A DNA stretch of 64,000 bases from Bacteroidales bacterium (GTDB lineage: Bacteria; Bacteroidota; Bacteroidia; Bacteroidales; JAGOPY01). Location: positions 133,294-197,293 of the forward strand of contig JALNZD010000001.1 of assembly GCA_023229505.1 (NCBI GenBank), given 5' to 3'. This document shows positions 44,248 to 52,729 of this stretch, piece after piece; within the stretch, counting starts at the first letter, position 1; the number at the start of each line of letters is the position of its first letter. The position numbers and the translations under genes were made by a program. The notes under the pieces were generated by a model. That model made no database searches. It worked only from the letters and a program-made list of their open reading frames with translations, and was not told where the DNA came from.

Positions 44248-44613
44248 ATGAAAAGAAACATGATCCGTAAAGTATTAGGTGGATTAAGTTTCACCTCCGC
44301 ACTTTTTATGTTTCAGGCATGCTACGGGACTCCACAGGATGTTGGAATTGATATACTGATTGAAGGCCAGGTGAAATCGGCGGCAACTGGAGACCCGATT
44401 AAGGGCATTAAGATCTCAATAGCTGATGGATCACAGTATCAATTTAGTGATGTCGATGGAAAGTTCTCTTTATACACAGACCCGTTTGAAAACAAAATGA
44501 TGCATTTTGAAGACATCGATTCAATAGAAAATGGTTCATTTCTCAGCAAAGACACAGTTCTCACAAATATTAACGACTACGTGTATCTGAATATTGAATT
44601 GGAAGAAGAATAG
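44248..44613 (+). CDS. Radical-SAM-associated putative lipoprotein
   Basis: A 121-residue lipoprotein: N-terminal Lys/Arg and hydrophobic segment, lipobox FQAC with Cys25 followed by YGTPQD, and a carboxypeptidase regulatory-like beta-sandwich (GQVKSAATGDPIKGIKISI, YQFSDVDGKFSLYTD). The acidic C-terminus ends LEEE. Small lipoproteins with this CYGTP start occur beside a radical SAM/SPASM enzyme in many Bacteroidota (the rSAM/lipoprotein pairing described by TIGR04133/TIGR04134, from memory). Its TAG directly abuts the next ATG. Whether the enzyme modifies it is unknown. Confidence 0.78.
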   Translation: MKRNMIRKVLGGLSFTSALFMFQACYGTPQDVGIDILIEGQVKSAATGDPIKGIKISIADGSQYQFSDVDGKFSLYTDPFENKMMHFEDIDSIENGSFLSKDTVLTNINDYVYLNIELEEE

Positions 44614-45690
44614 ATGTTCGATCATCTCAGAACCAAGGTAAGTCAGAACCTGTTTCTTAAGTTCAAACAACAGGAATCCAAAATACACGAAATCAGCTAC
44701 TTATTTTGGGAGTGCACTTCAAGGTGCAACCTGAATTGCCTGCATTGTGGCAGTGACTGCTCCAAAGACAACCATCATGCCGATATGCCAATGGAAGATT
44801 TCTTTAAGGCAATTGATACAATAAAGCAGGCTCGCTATCCTGTCACAGTCGTACTAACCGGTGGAGAACCATTATTAAGGAAAGATATTGAAACCTGTGG
44901 CAAAGAATTGAGAAGAAGAGGCTTCAGGTGGAGTATGGTTTCAAATGCCTATTTGTACAATGAAAATAAACACAATTCATTGCTTAATGCGGTTATGGGT
45001 GCATTGACTTTCAGCCTTGACGGCATGGAAGAAAATCATAACTGGTTGCGAAATTCAAAGACGATTTTTAAAAAGGTAGATAAAGCAATTGATCTGGCAG
45101 TCAGTTCTTCAAGATTGAATTTTGACATTGTAACCTGCGTCAACCAGCGGAATTTGAATGAACTGCCGGATATTTACGATTACTTAATTCGAAAAGGGGT
45201 GAAAGCATGGCGGTTATTCACCATTGCCCCTATTGGAAGGGCTGTCACGAATAAAGAATTGATGCTCAAACCCGGCCAGTTAAAACTATTATTGGATTTT
45301 ATCGCAGGCAAAAGATCGGAAAAAGTAATGGATATGAAATTCAGCTGCGAAGGCTATGTTGGTCATTATGAAAACCTGGTAAGGGATGGTTTTTTCTTTT
45401 GCAGGGCAGGGATAAATATTGGTTCTGTTTTAATTGACGGATCCATCTCTGCCTGCCCGAATATTGACAGAAGTTTTTCACAGGGGAATATTTATCATGA
45501 TAATTTCTTTCATATATGGCAGACAGGATTTCAGGATTTTCGCAACAGGGATTGGGCAAAGAAGGGTCGATGCAAAAACTGCAAGGATTTTAAATATTGC
45601 CAGGGTAACGGGCTTCATTTTTGGCATGGGGATAAAGAGAATGTGCTGGTTTGTCACAAAGAACAATTGGACAGTTGGACAGTTGGATAG
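44614..45690 (+). CDS. Radical SAM/SPASM enzyme of the rSAM/lipoprotein system
   Basis: A 358-residue radical SAM protein: the [4Fe-4S] SAM-binding motif CNLNCLHC is at Cys38, 42 and 45, followed by the TGGEPLLRKDI motif. The C-terminal SPASM region has clustered cysteines (FFFCRAGINIG, SACPNIDR, GRCKNCKDFKYC, VLVCHKE), the site for auxiliary iron-sulfur clusters used in peptide modification. The start codon follows the lipoprotein stop without a gap. The neighbours suggest it modifies the lipoprotein or an envelope target. Substrate and product are unknown. Confidence 0.88.
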   Translation: MFDHLRTKVSQNLFLKFKQQESKIHEISYLFWECTSRCNLNCLHCGSDCSKDNHHADMPMEDFFKAIDTIKQARYPVTVVLTGGEPLLRKDIETCGKELRRRGFRWSMVSNAYLYNENKHNSLLNAVMGALTFSLDGMEENHNWLRNSKTIFKKVDKAIDLAVSSSRLNFDIVTCVNQRNLNELPDIYDYLIRKGVKAWRLFTIAPIGRAVTNKELMLKPGQLKLLLDFIAGKRSEKVMDMKFSCEGYVGHYENLVRDGFFFCRAGINIGSVLIDGSISACPNIDRSFSQGNIYHDNFFHIWQTGFQDFRNRDWAKKGRCKNCKDFKYCQGNGLHFWHGDKENVLVCHKEQLDSWTVG

Positions 45691-45722
45691 TTGGACAATT
45701 TAACAATTTGACAATTTGACAA
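45668..45722. repeat. Intergenic tandem words
   Basis: Repeats of TTGGACAG, then AATTTGAC/AATTTAAC words, bridge the 3' end of the radical SAM gene and the region before the M1 peptidase gene. The last codons of the radical SAM gene (about seven residues) are built from the repeat. Confidence 0.6.
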
Positions 45723-45744
45723 TCATTCAAATCCCTTATATGCT

Positions 45745-45752
45745 TAACTTTG
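45745..45752 (+). promoter_or_regulatory. Possible -7 box for the M1 aminopeptidase
   Basis: TAACTTTG matches TAnnTTTG 35 bp before ATG 45788. It lies inside the upstream extension of the open frame, supporting the later start. An upstream TTTG at 45715-45718 is spaced 26 nt, longer than usual. Confidence 0.35.
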
Positions 45753-45787
45753 TAAAATCTTTCACACTAAACTATAGTATTACTAAA

Positions 45788-47788
45788 ATGAAACAGCTCT
45801 CAACCATCTTCATCGCGTCTCTTATTGCAATTTCTGCCAGTTATGGACAAAGTGTCATGACCGAAAAAGGATCAAAATCTTGTTCTGATAAGAAATCATC
45901 CGGATCATACAGCCTCCGGGAGATCAGCAGTCCGAATTCACCCAGGCATGCTTTTGACATTTTGAATTATACACTGAATTTTGACCTGTGGAATAATTTC
46001 CAGAGCCCTTACCCACAAACCTTCACGGCTACCGAAGTGATCACTTTTAAGGTAGATACTGCGCTGAATATGATTAAACTGAATGCGGTCAATACATCTC
46101 TTCTGATCCAGTCGGTAAGTCTTTCAGGCTCAACTTTCACCCATATTGATGATACGCTTGCCATTACCCTTGACCGGATTTTTAACGCCGGTGAAATCGT
46201 ATATGTCGGTATTGCATACAGCCATAAAAATGTTGAAGATGGCGGCTTTCACGCCAGCGGTGGATTCGTTTTCACTGATAACGAGCCGGAAGGCGCCCGC
46301 AAATGGTTTCCCTGCTATGACAGGCCTTCCGATAAAGCAAAGGTGGACATCACAACAAAGGTCCCTTTTGATGTTCTGCTTGGCTCAAACGGCCGCCTGG
46401 CTGATTCTGTTACCGTAGCCGATACCACCTGGTTCCACTGGATCAGCCGCGACCCCGTTGCCACTTACCTTACGGTCATGTCAGCAAAGAAGAATTGGAA
46501 CCTGGACATCGTATACTGGGATCGTCCCTCCACCCCTAACGAACCGATGCCAATCCGCTTTTATTACAACAACGGTGAGAACCCTTATGGCATGGAGCAA
46601 CTGGTTCCCCAGATGGCATCCTATTTCTCGGATAACTACGGGGAGCATCCTTTTGAAAAAGACGGCTTTGCTGCGCTGAATAATGAATTTGCCTGGGGAG
46701 GCATGGAGAACCAGTCACTTACCAGCATTTGCCCTGGCTGCTGGTATGAAAGCCTCCTCTGCCATGAATTTGCACATCAATGGTTCGGCGACATGATCAG
46801 TCCCGGCACCTGGGCCGATATCTGGCTGAATGAAGGATTTGCCACCTGGTCGGAAGCGTTTTGGTATGAAAAGGACGGAGGTTATGACGCTTATATTAGC
46901 GAAATCCAATATGACGCCAGTTATTACCTGTCGGCAAACCCGGGATGGGCCGTTTATGTACCTGAATGGGCCATCAACACACCGGATAACAGCATCCTTT
47001 TTAATTATGCAATTACCTACTGTAAAGGCGCTTGTATGTTGCACCTGCTTAGGTATTCCCTGGGCGACGACCTGTTTTTCCCGGCACTTTATGATTATGC
47101 AACGGATACGGCAGATTTTAAATATAAAACCTCCATTACCGACGATTTCCAGGCTAAATTTGAAGCATCCACCGGGCAGGATCTTGACTGGTTCTTCGAA
47201 TCCTGGGTGAAACAACCCAACCATCCCATTTACGAGAACGAATACAATATTAATGATAACAATGGAAGCGGAACCTGGAACCTGAATTTCCTGGCCAACC
47301 AGGTACAGACCAATACCGGTTTTTTCCCGATCCCGATAGAAATCTACGTTTATTTTGTCGGTGGAACGGATACCACAATCCGGGTGATGAACGATGTAAA
47401 TCAACAGGTATTTAGCTTCACTTTCGACAAGCAACCGTCTAATGTGTTCTTCGATGTGCAGAATGAAATTGTGCTGAAAGAAGCTTCGCTGACGATCGGT
47501 ATCAATGAGGAAAACATCGGCGAGCAGTCATTCAGTCTGCAACAGAACTATCCAAACCCGGTGACCGGTCAAACCACCTTCACATACTCTCTTCAGGAAG
47601 ATGTACAAGTGTCGCTGGCACTCTTTGATATGAGCGGCAAGAAAGTGCTGAGCCTGGTCACTGGACACCAAAACCGTGGCACGCATGTCTTGACCGCCGA
47701 TCTTTCAAAGCTCGGGACAGGAATTTATTTATGCCGCCTGAGCGCCCGCAACAACAGCACCACGAAGAGGATTGCAGTAGTGAGATAA
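45788..47788 (+). CDS. Secreted M1-family aminopeptidase with T9SS sorting domain
   Basis: A 666-residue metallopeptidase from ATG 45788 (MKQLSTIFIASLIAISASYGQ signal). It has the M1 exopeptidase motif GGMENQS and the zinc site HEFAHQWFG with the glutamate in NEGFATW 18 residues later. The N-terminal beta domain precedes the catalytic domain and the C-terminal 80 residues are a type A sorting module (NYPNPVTGQTTFTY, LFDMSGKKVL, LGTGIYLCRL). Likely a surface or released peptidase for nutrient peptides. Confidence 0.9.
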   Translation: MKQLSTIFIASLIAISASYGQSVMTEKGSKSCSDKKSSGSYSLREISSPNSPRHAFDILNYTLNFDLWNNFQSPYPQTFTATEVITFKVDTALNMIKLNAVNTSLLIQSVSLSGSTFTHIDDTLAITLDRIFNAGEIVYVGIAYSHKNVEDGGFHASGGFVFTDNEPEGARKWFPCYDRPSDKAKVDITTKVPFDVLLGSNGRLADSVTVADTTWFHWISRDPVATYLTVMSAKKNWNLDIVYWDRPSTPNEPMPIRFYYNNGENPYGMEQLVPQMASYFSDNYGEHPFEKDGFAALNNEFAWGGMENQSLTSICPGCWYESLLCHEFAHQWFGDMISPGTWADIWLNEGFATWSEAFWYEKDGGYDAYISEIQYDASYYLSANPGWAVYVPEWAINTPDNSILFNYAITYCKGACMLHLLRYSLGDDLFFPALYDYATDTADFKYKTSITDDFQAKFEASTGQDLDWFFESWVKQPNHPIYENEYNINDNNGSGTWNLNFLANQVQTNTGFFPIPIEIYVYFVGGTDTTIRVMNDVNQQVFSFTFDKQPSNVFFDVQNEIVLKEASLTIGINEENIGEQSFSLQQNYPNPVTGQTTFTYSLQEDVQVSLALFDMSGKKVLSLVTGHQNRGTHVLTADLSKLGTGIYLCRLSARNNSTTKRIAVVR

Positions 47789-47819
47789 ACAGCAACTACC
47801 GGTTGGCAGTTATTGGTTA

Positions 47820-47875
47820 TTGGTTACAGTCACACTTCACTTTTCACGCTTCACCTCTCACGTCTCATGAAACAA
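47820..47875. repeat. Intergenic low-complexity words
   Basis: The 138-base gap between the M1 peptidase and the membrane-protein gene contains imperfect tandem words (CACTTCACTTTTCACGCTTC and CTCACGTCTCA). I see no gene or structured RNA here. Confidence 0.45.
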
Positions 47876-47926
47876 AAATGAGTTCTCAGTTGTTCAATAA
47901 TATAGAATAGTCAAAAAATAATAACC

Positions 47927-49159
47927 ATGTTTAATTCAGTAGCATTAGATGTAGTTATAGGCCTGGTATTAATTTACCTTCTGTATAGCCTGTTAGCAAC
48001 GGTGCTTTCAGAACTGATAGCCACGATACTGGGCCTGAGGGCCCGGAACCTGAAAGAAGCAATCGACAGGATGCTTAACGATGAAAAGGAAACCGGCTTT
48101 TGGCGCAGGTTATGGGATTCCATAAAGTTAATGAAGAATCCGAAGAACAAAATAGTCGACGCTTTTTATAATCATCCGGAAATTAAGTACCTGGGAAGTT
48201 CCGGTATATTTAAAACGCCTTCCTCCATCAAAGCGGTTAGTTTTTCCAAAACTTTGATGAACTTAATGTTTGGCAACGATTCGGTTAACAGGGAAATAAT
48301 TGAGAACAGGTTACAAGGAATTATAAAAAAAGCTGAAGGCACAAACAAAGAGGCAAAGGATATAATAAAATTAGATCCGGAAACTACATTTTATATTCAG
48401 AGTTTGTGGTATCAATCGCAAGGAGATATTGCGAAATTTAAAATACAATTGGAAGGGTGGTTCGACCGCACTATGGAGCAGACAACCGTTTGGTATAAGC
48501 GCAAAATACAAATTGTATTACTGGTACTGGGCTTTTTTCTTGCCTGGATTTTTTGTGCCGACACGTTTTCAGTGATTAATAAACTCGCTATTGATAAAGA
48601 TGCCAGGGAGAAAATAGTCAGCATGGCAAATGCTTACGTTCAGAACAACAAAACGCTCATTGATAACATTGCCATTAAAGATACTTCTGAATTGAAGGAA
48701 TACAGGCAAAAACTTGATTCATTGCTGGCAATAAAAAAACAATTGGATGCCGACATAGCCAATGCCGGCAGCATCCTCGGATCAGGCGCCTGGCTGCCGG
48801 ATAATGTAAAAGTTATTACAGACCCGCAAACGAATAAAAAGACCTATTATCCTGCAATAGATGCCGCTTCCATTTTAAAGAAAAAAATACCTGATGAAAA
48901 AGGAAATCTGACATTTAACACACTGGAAAAATGGGGCTATTTTTTCAGATTGTTGTATCATCATTTTTTTGGGTTTTTCATCACTGCGATAGCCATATCT
49001 CTCGGTGCTCCTTTTTGGTTTGATTTGCTGAATAAAATGATGAAATTGAGGACTTCCAAAAAGGAAGGAACCGATAGCACGACCCAAACAACTGTGGCCA
49101 ATACCCAGCCTATGACCGTAAACATTAACACTCGATCCGGTGAGGAGGCGGCAGGTTGA
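47927..49159 (+). CDS. Uncharacterised membrane protein, first gene of the protease trio
   Basis: A 410-residue protein with an N-terminal membrane helix (about 8-36, VVIGLVLIYLLYSLLATVLSELIATILG) followed by LRARNLKEAIDRML and FYNHPEIKYLG. Two further helices lie at about 193-215 and 345-365, with a charged helical loop between them (about 230-310). The N-terminal pattern, helix then LRAxNLxxxI and then YxHPxIKxLG, recalls a widespread family of unknown function. The C-terminal tail is Thr/Ser/Gln-rich. The base composition is more AT-rich than the flanking genes. The subtilase gene begins 2 bp after its stop. Confidence 0.7.
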   Translation: MFNSVALDVVIGLVLIYLLYSLLATVLSELIATILGLRARNLKEAIDRMLNDEKETGFWRRLWDSIKLMKNPKNKIVDAFYNHPEIKYLGSSGIFKTPSSIKAVSFSKTLMNLMFGNDSVNREIIENRLQGIIKKAEGTNKEAKDIIKLDPETTFYIQSLWYQSQGDIAKFKIQLEGWFDRTMEQTTVWYKRKIQIVLLVLGFFLAWIFCADTFSVINKLAIDKDAREKIVSMANAYVQNNKTLIDNIAIKDTSELKEYRQKLDSLLAIKKQLDADIANAGSILGSGAWLPDNVKVITDPQTNKKTYYPAIDAASILKKKIPDEKGNLTFNTLEKWGYFFRLLYHHFFGFFITAIAISLGAPFWFDLLNKMMKLRTSKKEGTDSTTQTTVANTQPMTVNINTRSGEEAAG

Positions 49160-49161
49160 TT

Positions 49162-50073
49162 ATGCCATCAACAGAAAAACCACTGGTTATAAATATTTTA
49201 GATAATAAAGACTGGGGATTTATTGATTTTAAGATTGATGAACTTTGGAAGATATCCAGAGGAAAAGATATTAAAGTAGCAGTGCTTGATTCGGGATTGA
49301 ATTATAATATGGATGACTTTAAAAATAACAAAAACATCTCTTATTATAATGCATTTATGGATTCTGAAAATAAAACTGATTGTCTTGATGATTCTTATGG
49401 ACATGGAACTAATTGTGCCGGCATTTTATGTGCACAAGGCAAAGTTATTTCCGGTGTTGCTCCTGACATAAATTTACTTTCTGTAAAAATTACCAATGAA
49501 ACAGGAGAAAGGACTTCAAAAGCAATTTTAAAAGGCCTGGAAAAAGCAATTGCGCTTAATTCGGATGTTATATCTTTAAGCTTTAGTATAGCTAAATTGG
49601 ATGAAAATTTTAATGGTATTCATGATAAAATAAAAGAAGCTTATCAGAAGGATATTGTTGTTTTAGCTGCTGCCGGTGATAGTGGTGCATTGGATTTCCC
49701 GGTGGATAATTTTCCCGCATCATTTGTAGAATGTCTTTCAATAGGCGGAATTGACAGGACAAGGAAAAGAAGTAAATATTCAACCAAAAGTAATTTTCTT
49801 GATTTAATGGGACCAGGGGAGGATTTGATGTCGGTATTAAGTCCTGATATAAAAATAAACGGGACAAGTTTCTCTACACCCTTTGTTGCAGGTGTTATCG
49901 CTTTATTAAAGTCATTTGCAAAAAGTAAAAATCTTTCATTGACAAATATTGAAATATATGATATCCTTAAAAGGACTGCTGATATCAAGGTTGCGGATAC
50001 CTATAACCTGGTCGATTACGGATGGGGGATCATGGATCCTGTTGCAGCTTTCAACTTATTATCTACGAAATAA
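49162..50073 (+). CDS. Leaderless S8 (subtilisin-like) serine peptidase
   Basis: A 303-residue subtilase from ATG 49162 (MPSTEKPLV), preceded by the GA-rich GAGGAGG ribosome-binding sequence; a TTG six bases upstream is a weaker start. The catalytic triad is Asp43 (VLDSG), His81 (GHGTNCAG) and Ser236 (GTSFSTP). The oxyanion-hole Asn of the usual AAGNxG is replaced by Asp173 (AAAGDSGA). No signal peptide, prodomain or transmembrane helix was seen, so the enzyme is predicted to be cytosolic, unlike most subtilases. It is tightly coupled with the membrane-protein gene upstream and the exported-protein gene 10 bp downstream. Confidence 0.85.
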   Translation: MPSTEKPLVINILDNKDWGFIDFKIDELWKISRGKDIKVAVLDSGLNYNMDDFKNNKNISYYNAFMDSENKTDCLDDSYGHGTNCAGILCAQGKVISGVAPDINLLSVKITNETGERTSKAILKGLEKAIALNSDVISLSFSIAKLDENFNGIHDKIKEAYQKDIVVLAAAGDSGALDFPVDNFPASFVECLSIGGIDRTRKRSKYSTKSNFLDLMGPGEDLMSVLSPDIKINGTSFSTPFVAGVIALLKSFAKSKNLSLTNIEIYDILKRTADIKVADTYNLVDYGWGIMDPVAAFNLLSTK

Positions 50074-50083
50074 AATTGTCAAA

Positions 50084-52108
50084 ATGAAGAAATTATTAAT
50101 ATCCTGTATTTTGACCATCATTTCTATCGGAGCTTTTTCGCAAATAGCCTATTATGATGCTGTTGAATTATCAAAGTATATTGATCGTAATGCTAATCCT
50201 CCTGTTTTTAAAAATGATAATGCATCATTGACAAGCGTGTCTGAAATACTATTAAAGTATTGTCAAAATCTCCCTGACCCGACAAATTTTCATAATGTCA
50301 TTAGTGCTATAACGACTGATAATCCCGCTAATAAAAATTACAATCCTATTCTGGCCCCTTATCTGGATATAGTGATCCCGGAAGGCGCTTCAAACATCTC
50401 TGTAAAATCCATGATATCCTCTGTAAGCAATCTCAATGTCACCGACTTTGCCGATGACCTTGCCAAATTCCTTGTAGAACGAAGTAAAGAAGAACTTAAT
50501 GTAGCTTTCTTCCGAAAATTCCAGGAGTTTTTCATATCTTATCCTGAAGCGAAGATTATTTTCCCGACTACTTATGATTTCTTAAAAGAAATCTATTCCT
50601 ACCAGTATGCCGCAATGCTTCCTGCCTTAAAAGCCGCTTTTCAAAAGGACTTGAACGCATTTACCACGAATCTTCTTAACCTTCGTGAAATTTCTGATTA
50701 TGATGGTTATAATACTGATGAAAAAATCAGGCGAAGAGCTGATGAAATCACCGACCTCCTCAAAACACCGGGAGGAAGGTCTGTTATTGGCGCCCTCATT
50801 GTTGCCAATGGCATTGTTAAGGGTAACCATGCAGCAGATATTATAAGCAATCTTGCCGGCGATGACATCTGCAAAGCATTCCCCGATGATAACTTTTCCA
50901 ATACAATCCAATTTGTTGATCTTGTATCGCACTCATTAAGAAGCAATGATGAAGGAAGGGTCTGGATTACCAAACAGCAGGCAAGCGCTTTGGTTAAAGA
51001 TGATATCGCATTGAATATTTATCTTGGATTGATTTATGCAACAGATCAGAAAAACAGCCATCATATTAAATTTATGCTGGATAGCTCATCGGTTACTTTA
51101 AAAGCTTTTTTAACCGATTTAAATACAAAATGGCCGTCTGCAGAAGCATTAAGATTTAAAGAAAACTTCGCTGTAATGGCTGATGCTATGAGCGAAGTTG
51201 CAGATAATGCCAAAAATGTAATTGATGCAAAACAACAGGGCGATCAGGCTTCTATTATTGTTTATGCTGATTATGCATCTTCCATTTCCAGCTATTTAAA
51301 GCAGGCCGTCAACTTCCTTTCAAACAATGCCGGCATTAATCCTTCACTATCAAAGCTTGTTCCTGAAATGCTGAAATTCACAAATGTTATTGATGATGCA
51401 GCCAATGCCTGTTATGATTTAAAATCGCAGAATTATGGTGCATTAGTGCTGCATACTTCTGCCATACTTGCGGAATTATTAGAATCCGGTTATACATTTA
51501 AAGACGATTATATTAAATACGGAATCTTCATGGCGAATGTTGTCGAAGCAAATAATTCTGACGAGGTCAACGCTGCCATAGAAGCTGCTGTATTGCCTGT
51601 TGGAAGTTCTTCCATCAAAAGAGAAACGGATTTCAATATTTCTTTAAACGCATATATCGGCCCATATGGAGGGGCCGAATATCTGCCAAAGCTTAAAACA
51701 GATCAATGGGCGTTTACAACAGGAATTACAGCTCCTGTCGGAGTCGCGTTGAGCTGGGGAAATATAGGGAAAGGAAAAACTATTGGTCTTGAAAAGATAA
51801 AAGGCGGAAAAAGTTTTACCATTTTTATTCCGGTCATCGACGTTGGCTCATTGGCTAGTTTCAGACTGGGAAATGATAGCAGCAAAGTAGCATCTGATGT
51901 CAAGCTGGCAAATATTATTTCACCTGGTGTTTATTTTTATTATGGTTTTGGCAAGTGCCCTGTTTCAATTGGATTGGGAGGGCAGGTCGGCCCTCAGATA
52001 AGGGGAGTCACTGCAACTGATGTAAATGTTGATAAAAATTTCTATTTCAGGTTTGGGCTAAATATCGTTGTTGATATTCCATTTTTTAACCTTTATACAA
52101 AGAACTAA
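50084..52108 (+). CDS. Exported protein of unknown function, third gene of the protease trio
   Basis: A 674-residue protein from ATG 50084 (MKKLLISCILTIISIGAFSQ signal peptide). Residues about 20-530 are largely helical (for example EILLKYCQNLP, FADDLAKFLVERSKEELNV, LPALKAAFQKDLNAFTTNLLNL). The last 120 residues contain Gly/aromatic beta-strands (TTGITAPVGVALSWGNIG, YFYYGFGKCPVSIGLGGQVG, FRFGLNIVVDIPFF), compatible with an outer-membrane barrel or surface fold. I do not recognise the family. It is AT-rich like the two genes before it. Confidence 0.6.
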   Translation: MKKLLISCILTIISIGAFSQIAYYDAVELSKYIDRNANPPVFKNDNASLTSVSEILLKYCQNLPDPTNFHNVISAITTDNPANKNYNPILAPYLDIVIPEGASNISVKSMISSVSNLNVTDFADDLAKFLVERSKEELNVAFFRKFQEFFISYPEAKIIFPTTYDFLKEIYSYQYAAMLPALKAAFQKDLNAFTTNLLNLREISDYDGYNTDEKIRRRADEITDLLKTPGGRSVIGALIVANGIVKGNHAADIISNLAGDDICKAFPDDNFSNTIQFVDLVSHSLRSNDEGRVWITKQQASALVKDDIALNIYLGLIYATDQKNSHHIKFMLDSSSVTLKAFLTDLNTKWPSAEALRFKENFAVMADAMSEVADNAKNVIDAKQQGDQASIIVYADYASSISSYLKQAVNFLSNNAGINPSLSKLVPEMLKFTNVIDDAANACYDLKSQNYGALVLHTSAILAELLESGYTFKDDYIKYGIFMANVVEANNSDEVNAAIEAAVLPVGSSSIKRETDFNISLNAYIGPYGGAEYLPKLKTDQWAFTTGITAPVGVALSWGNIGKGKTIGLEKIKGGKSFTIFIPVIDVGSLASFRLGNDSSKVASDVKLANIISPGVYFYYGFGKCPVSIGLGGQVGPQIRGVTATDVNVDKNFYFRFGLNIVVDIPFFNLYTKN

Positions 52109-52114
52109 ATACGA

Positions 52115-52615
52115 ATGAAAACCATCTACATCGTCAGGCATGCTAAATCATCATGGAATATGATAGATATACCAGATGAACAACGACCGTTGCTGGAGAA
52201 AGGTAAGAAAAGGATCAAAAAGGTCATTGATTACCTGCATGAAAAACATATCAAGGTTGATTACATTATTTCCAGCCATGCCGTCAGGGCGCATGAAACG
52301 GCTAAAATCCTGGCACACGCTTTAAAATACCCTATCGAAAACATCAAGATCGATTCAAAGATTTATCATGGCAATGGTGACGATATCCTGAACCAATTCT
52401 ATGATCTGCCCGACCGCTTCGACTCGGTGATGATCGTTGGCCATAACCCTTCATTGACAGATTTTGTAAATATTTTCCTGAAATCCCCTATCGACAACCT
52501 TCCAACTTCGGGAGTGGTCAGCTTTACTTTTGATACGGACAAATGGGAGAAAGTGGCTAATGCTGGCCGGAAAACGAATTTCATTCTCTTTCCTAAAGAA
52601 TTGCCGGGAAAATAA
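52115..52615 (+). CDS. SixA-type histidine phosphatase
   Basis: A 166-residue phosphatase of the histidine acid phosphatase superfamily. The catalytic His is in RHAKSSW (about residue 8), with the second site in VDYIISSHAVRAHETA and the third in IVGHNPSLTDF. Proteins of this small SixA size dephosphorylate phospho-histidine proteins. It lies 6 bp after the trio and 114 bp before ppk1 (ATG), so association with polyphosphate metabolism is possible. Confidence 0.88.
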   Translation: MKTIYIVRHAKSSWNMIDIPDEQRPLLEKGKKRIKKVIDYLHEKHIKVDYIISSHAVRAHETAKILAHALKYPIENIKIDSKIYHGNGDDILNQFYDLPDRFDSVMIVGHNPSLTDFVNIFLKSPIDNLPTSGVVSFTFDTDKWEKVANAGRKTNFILFPKELPGK

Positions 52616-52671
52616 GAATAAGCCCGGGTGGTTCGATGGAAGAATTCCTATCCACCCAACTGCAACTTGAT

Positions 52672-52679
52672 TAACTTTG
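52672..52679 (+). promoter_or_regulatory. Possible -7 box for ppk1
   Basis: TAACTTTG matches TAnnTTTG 50 bp before ATG 52730 and supports that start over the longer open frame. No -33 box seen. Confidence 0.35.
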
Positions 52680-52729
52680 CAATTCAAAACCAAAGCCCTC
52701 CATTCGGGCTGAAAAATGTCTGTGTTTTT

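Noticed and set aside
46715..47434. Minus-strand frame of 239 codons inside the M1 aminopeptidase
   Set aside because: The sense strand has a complete zinc peptidase with HEFAHQW; the antisense frame has no signature.
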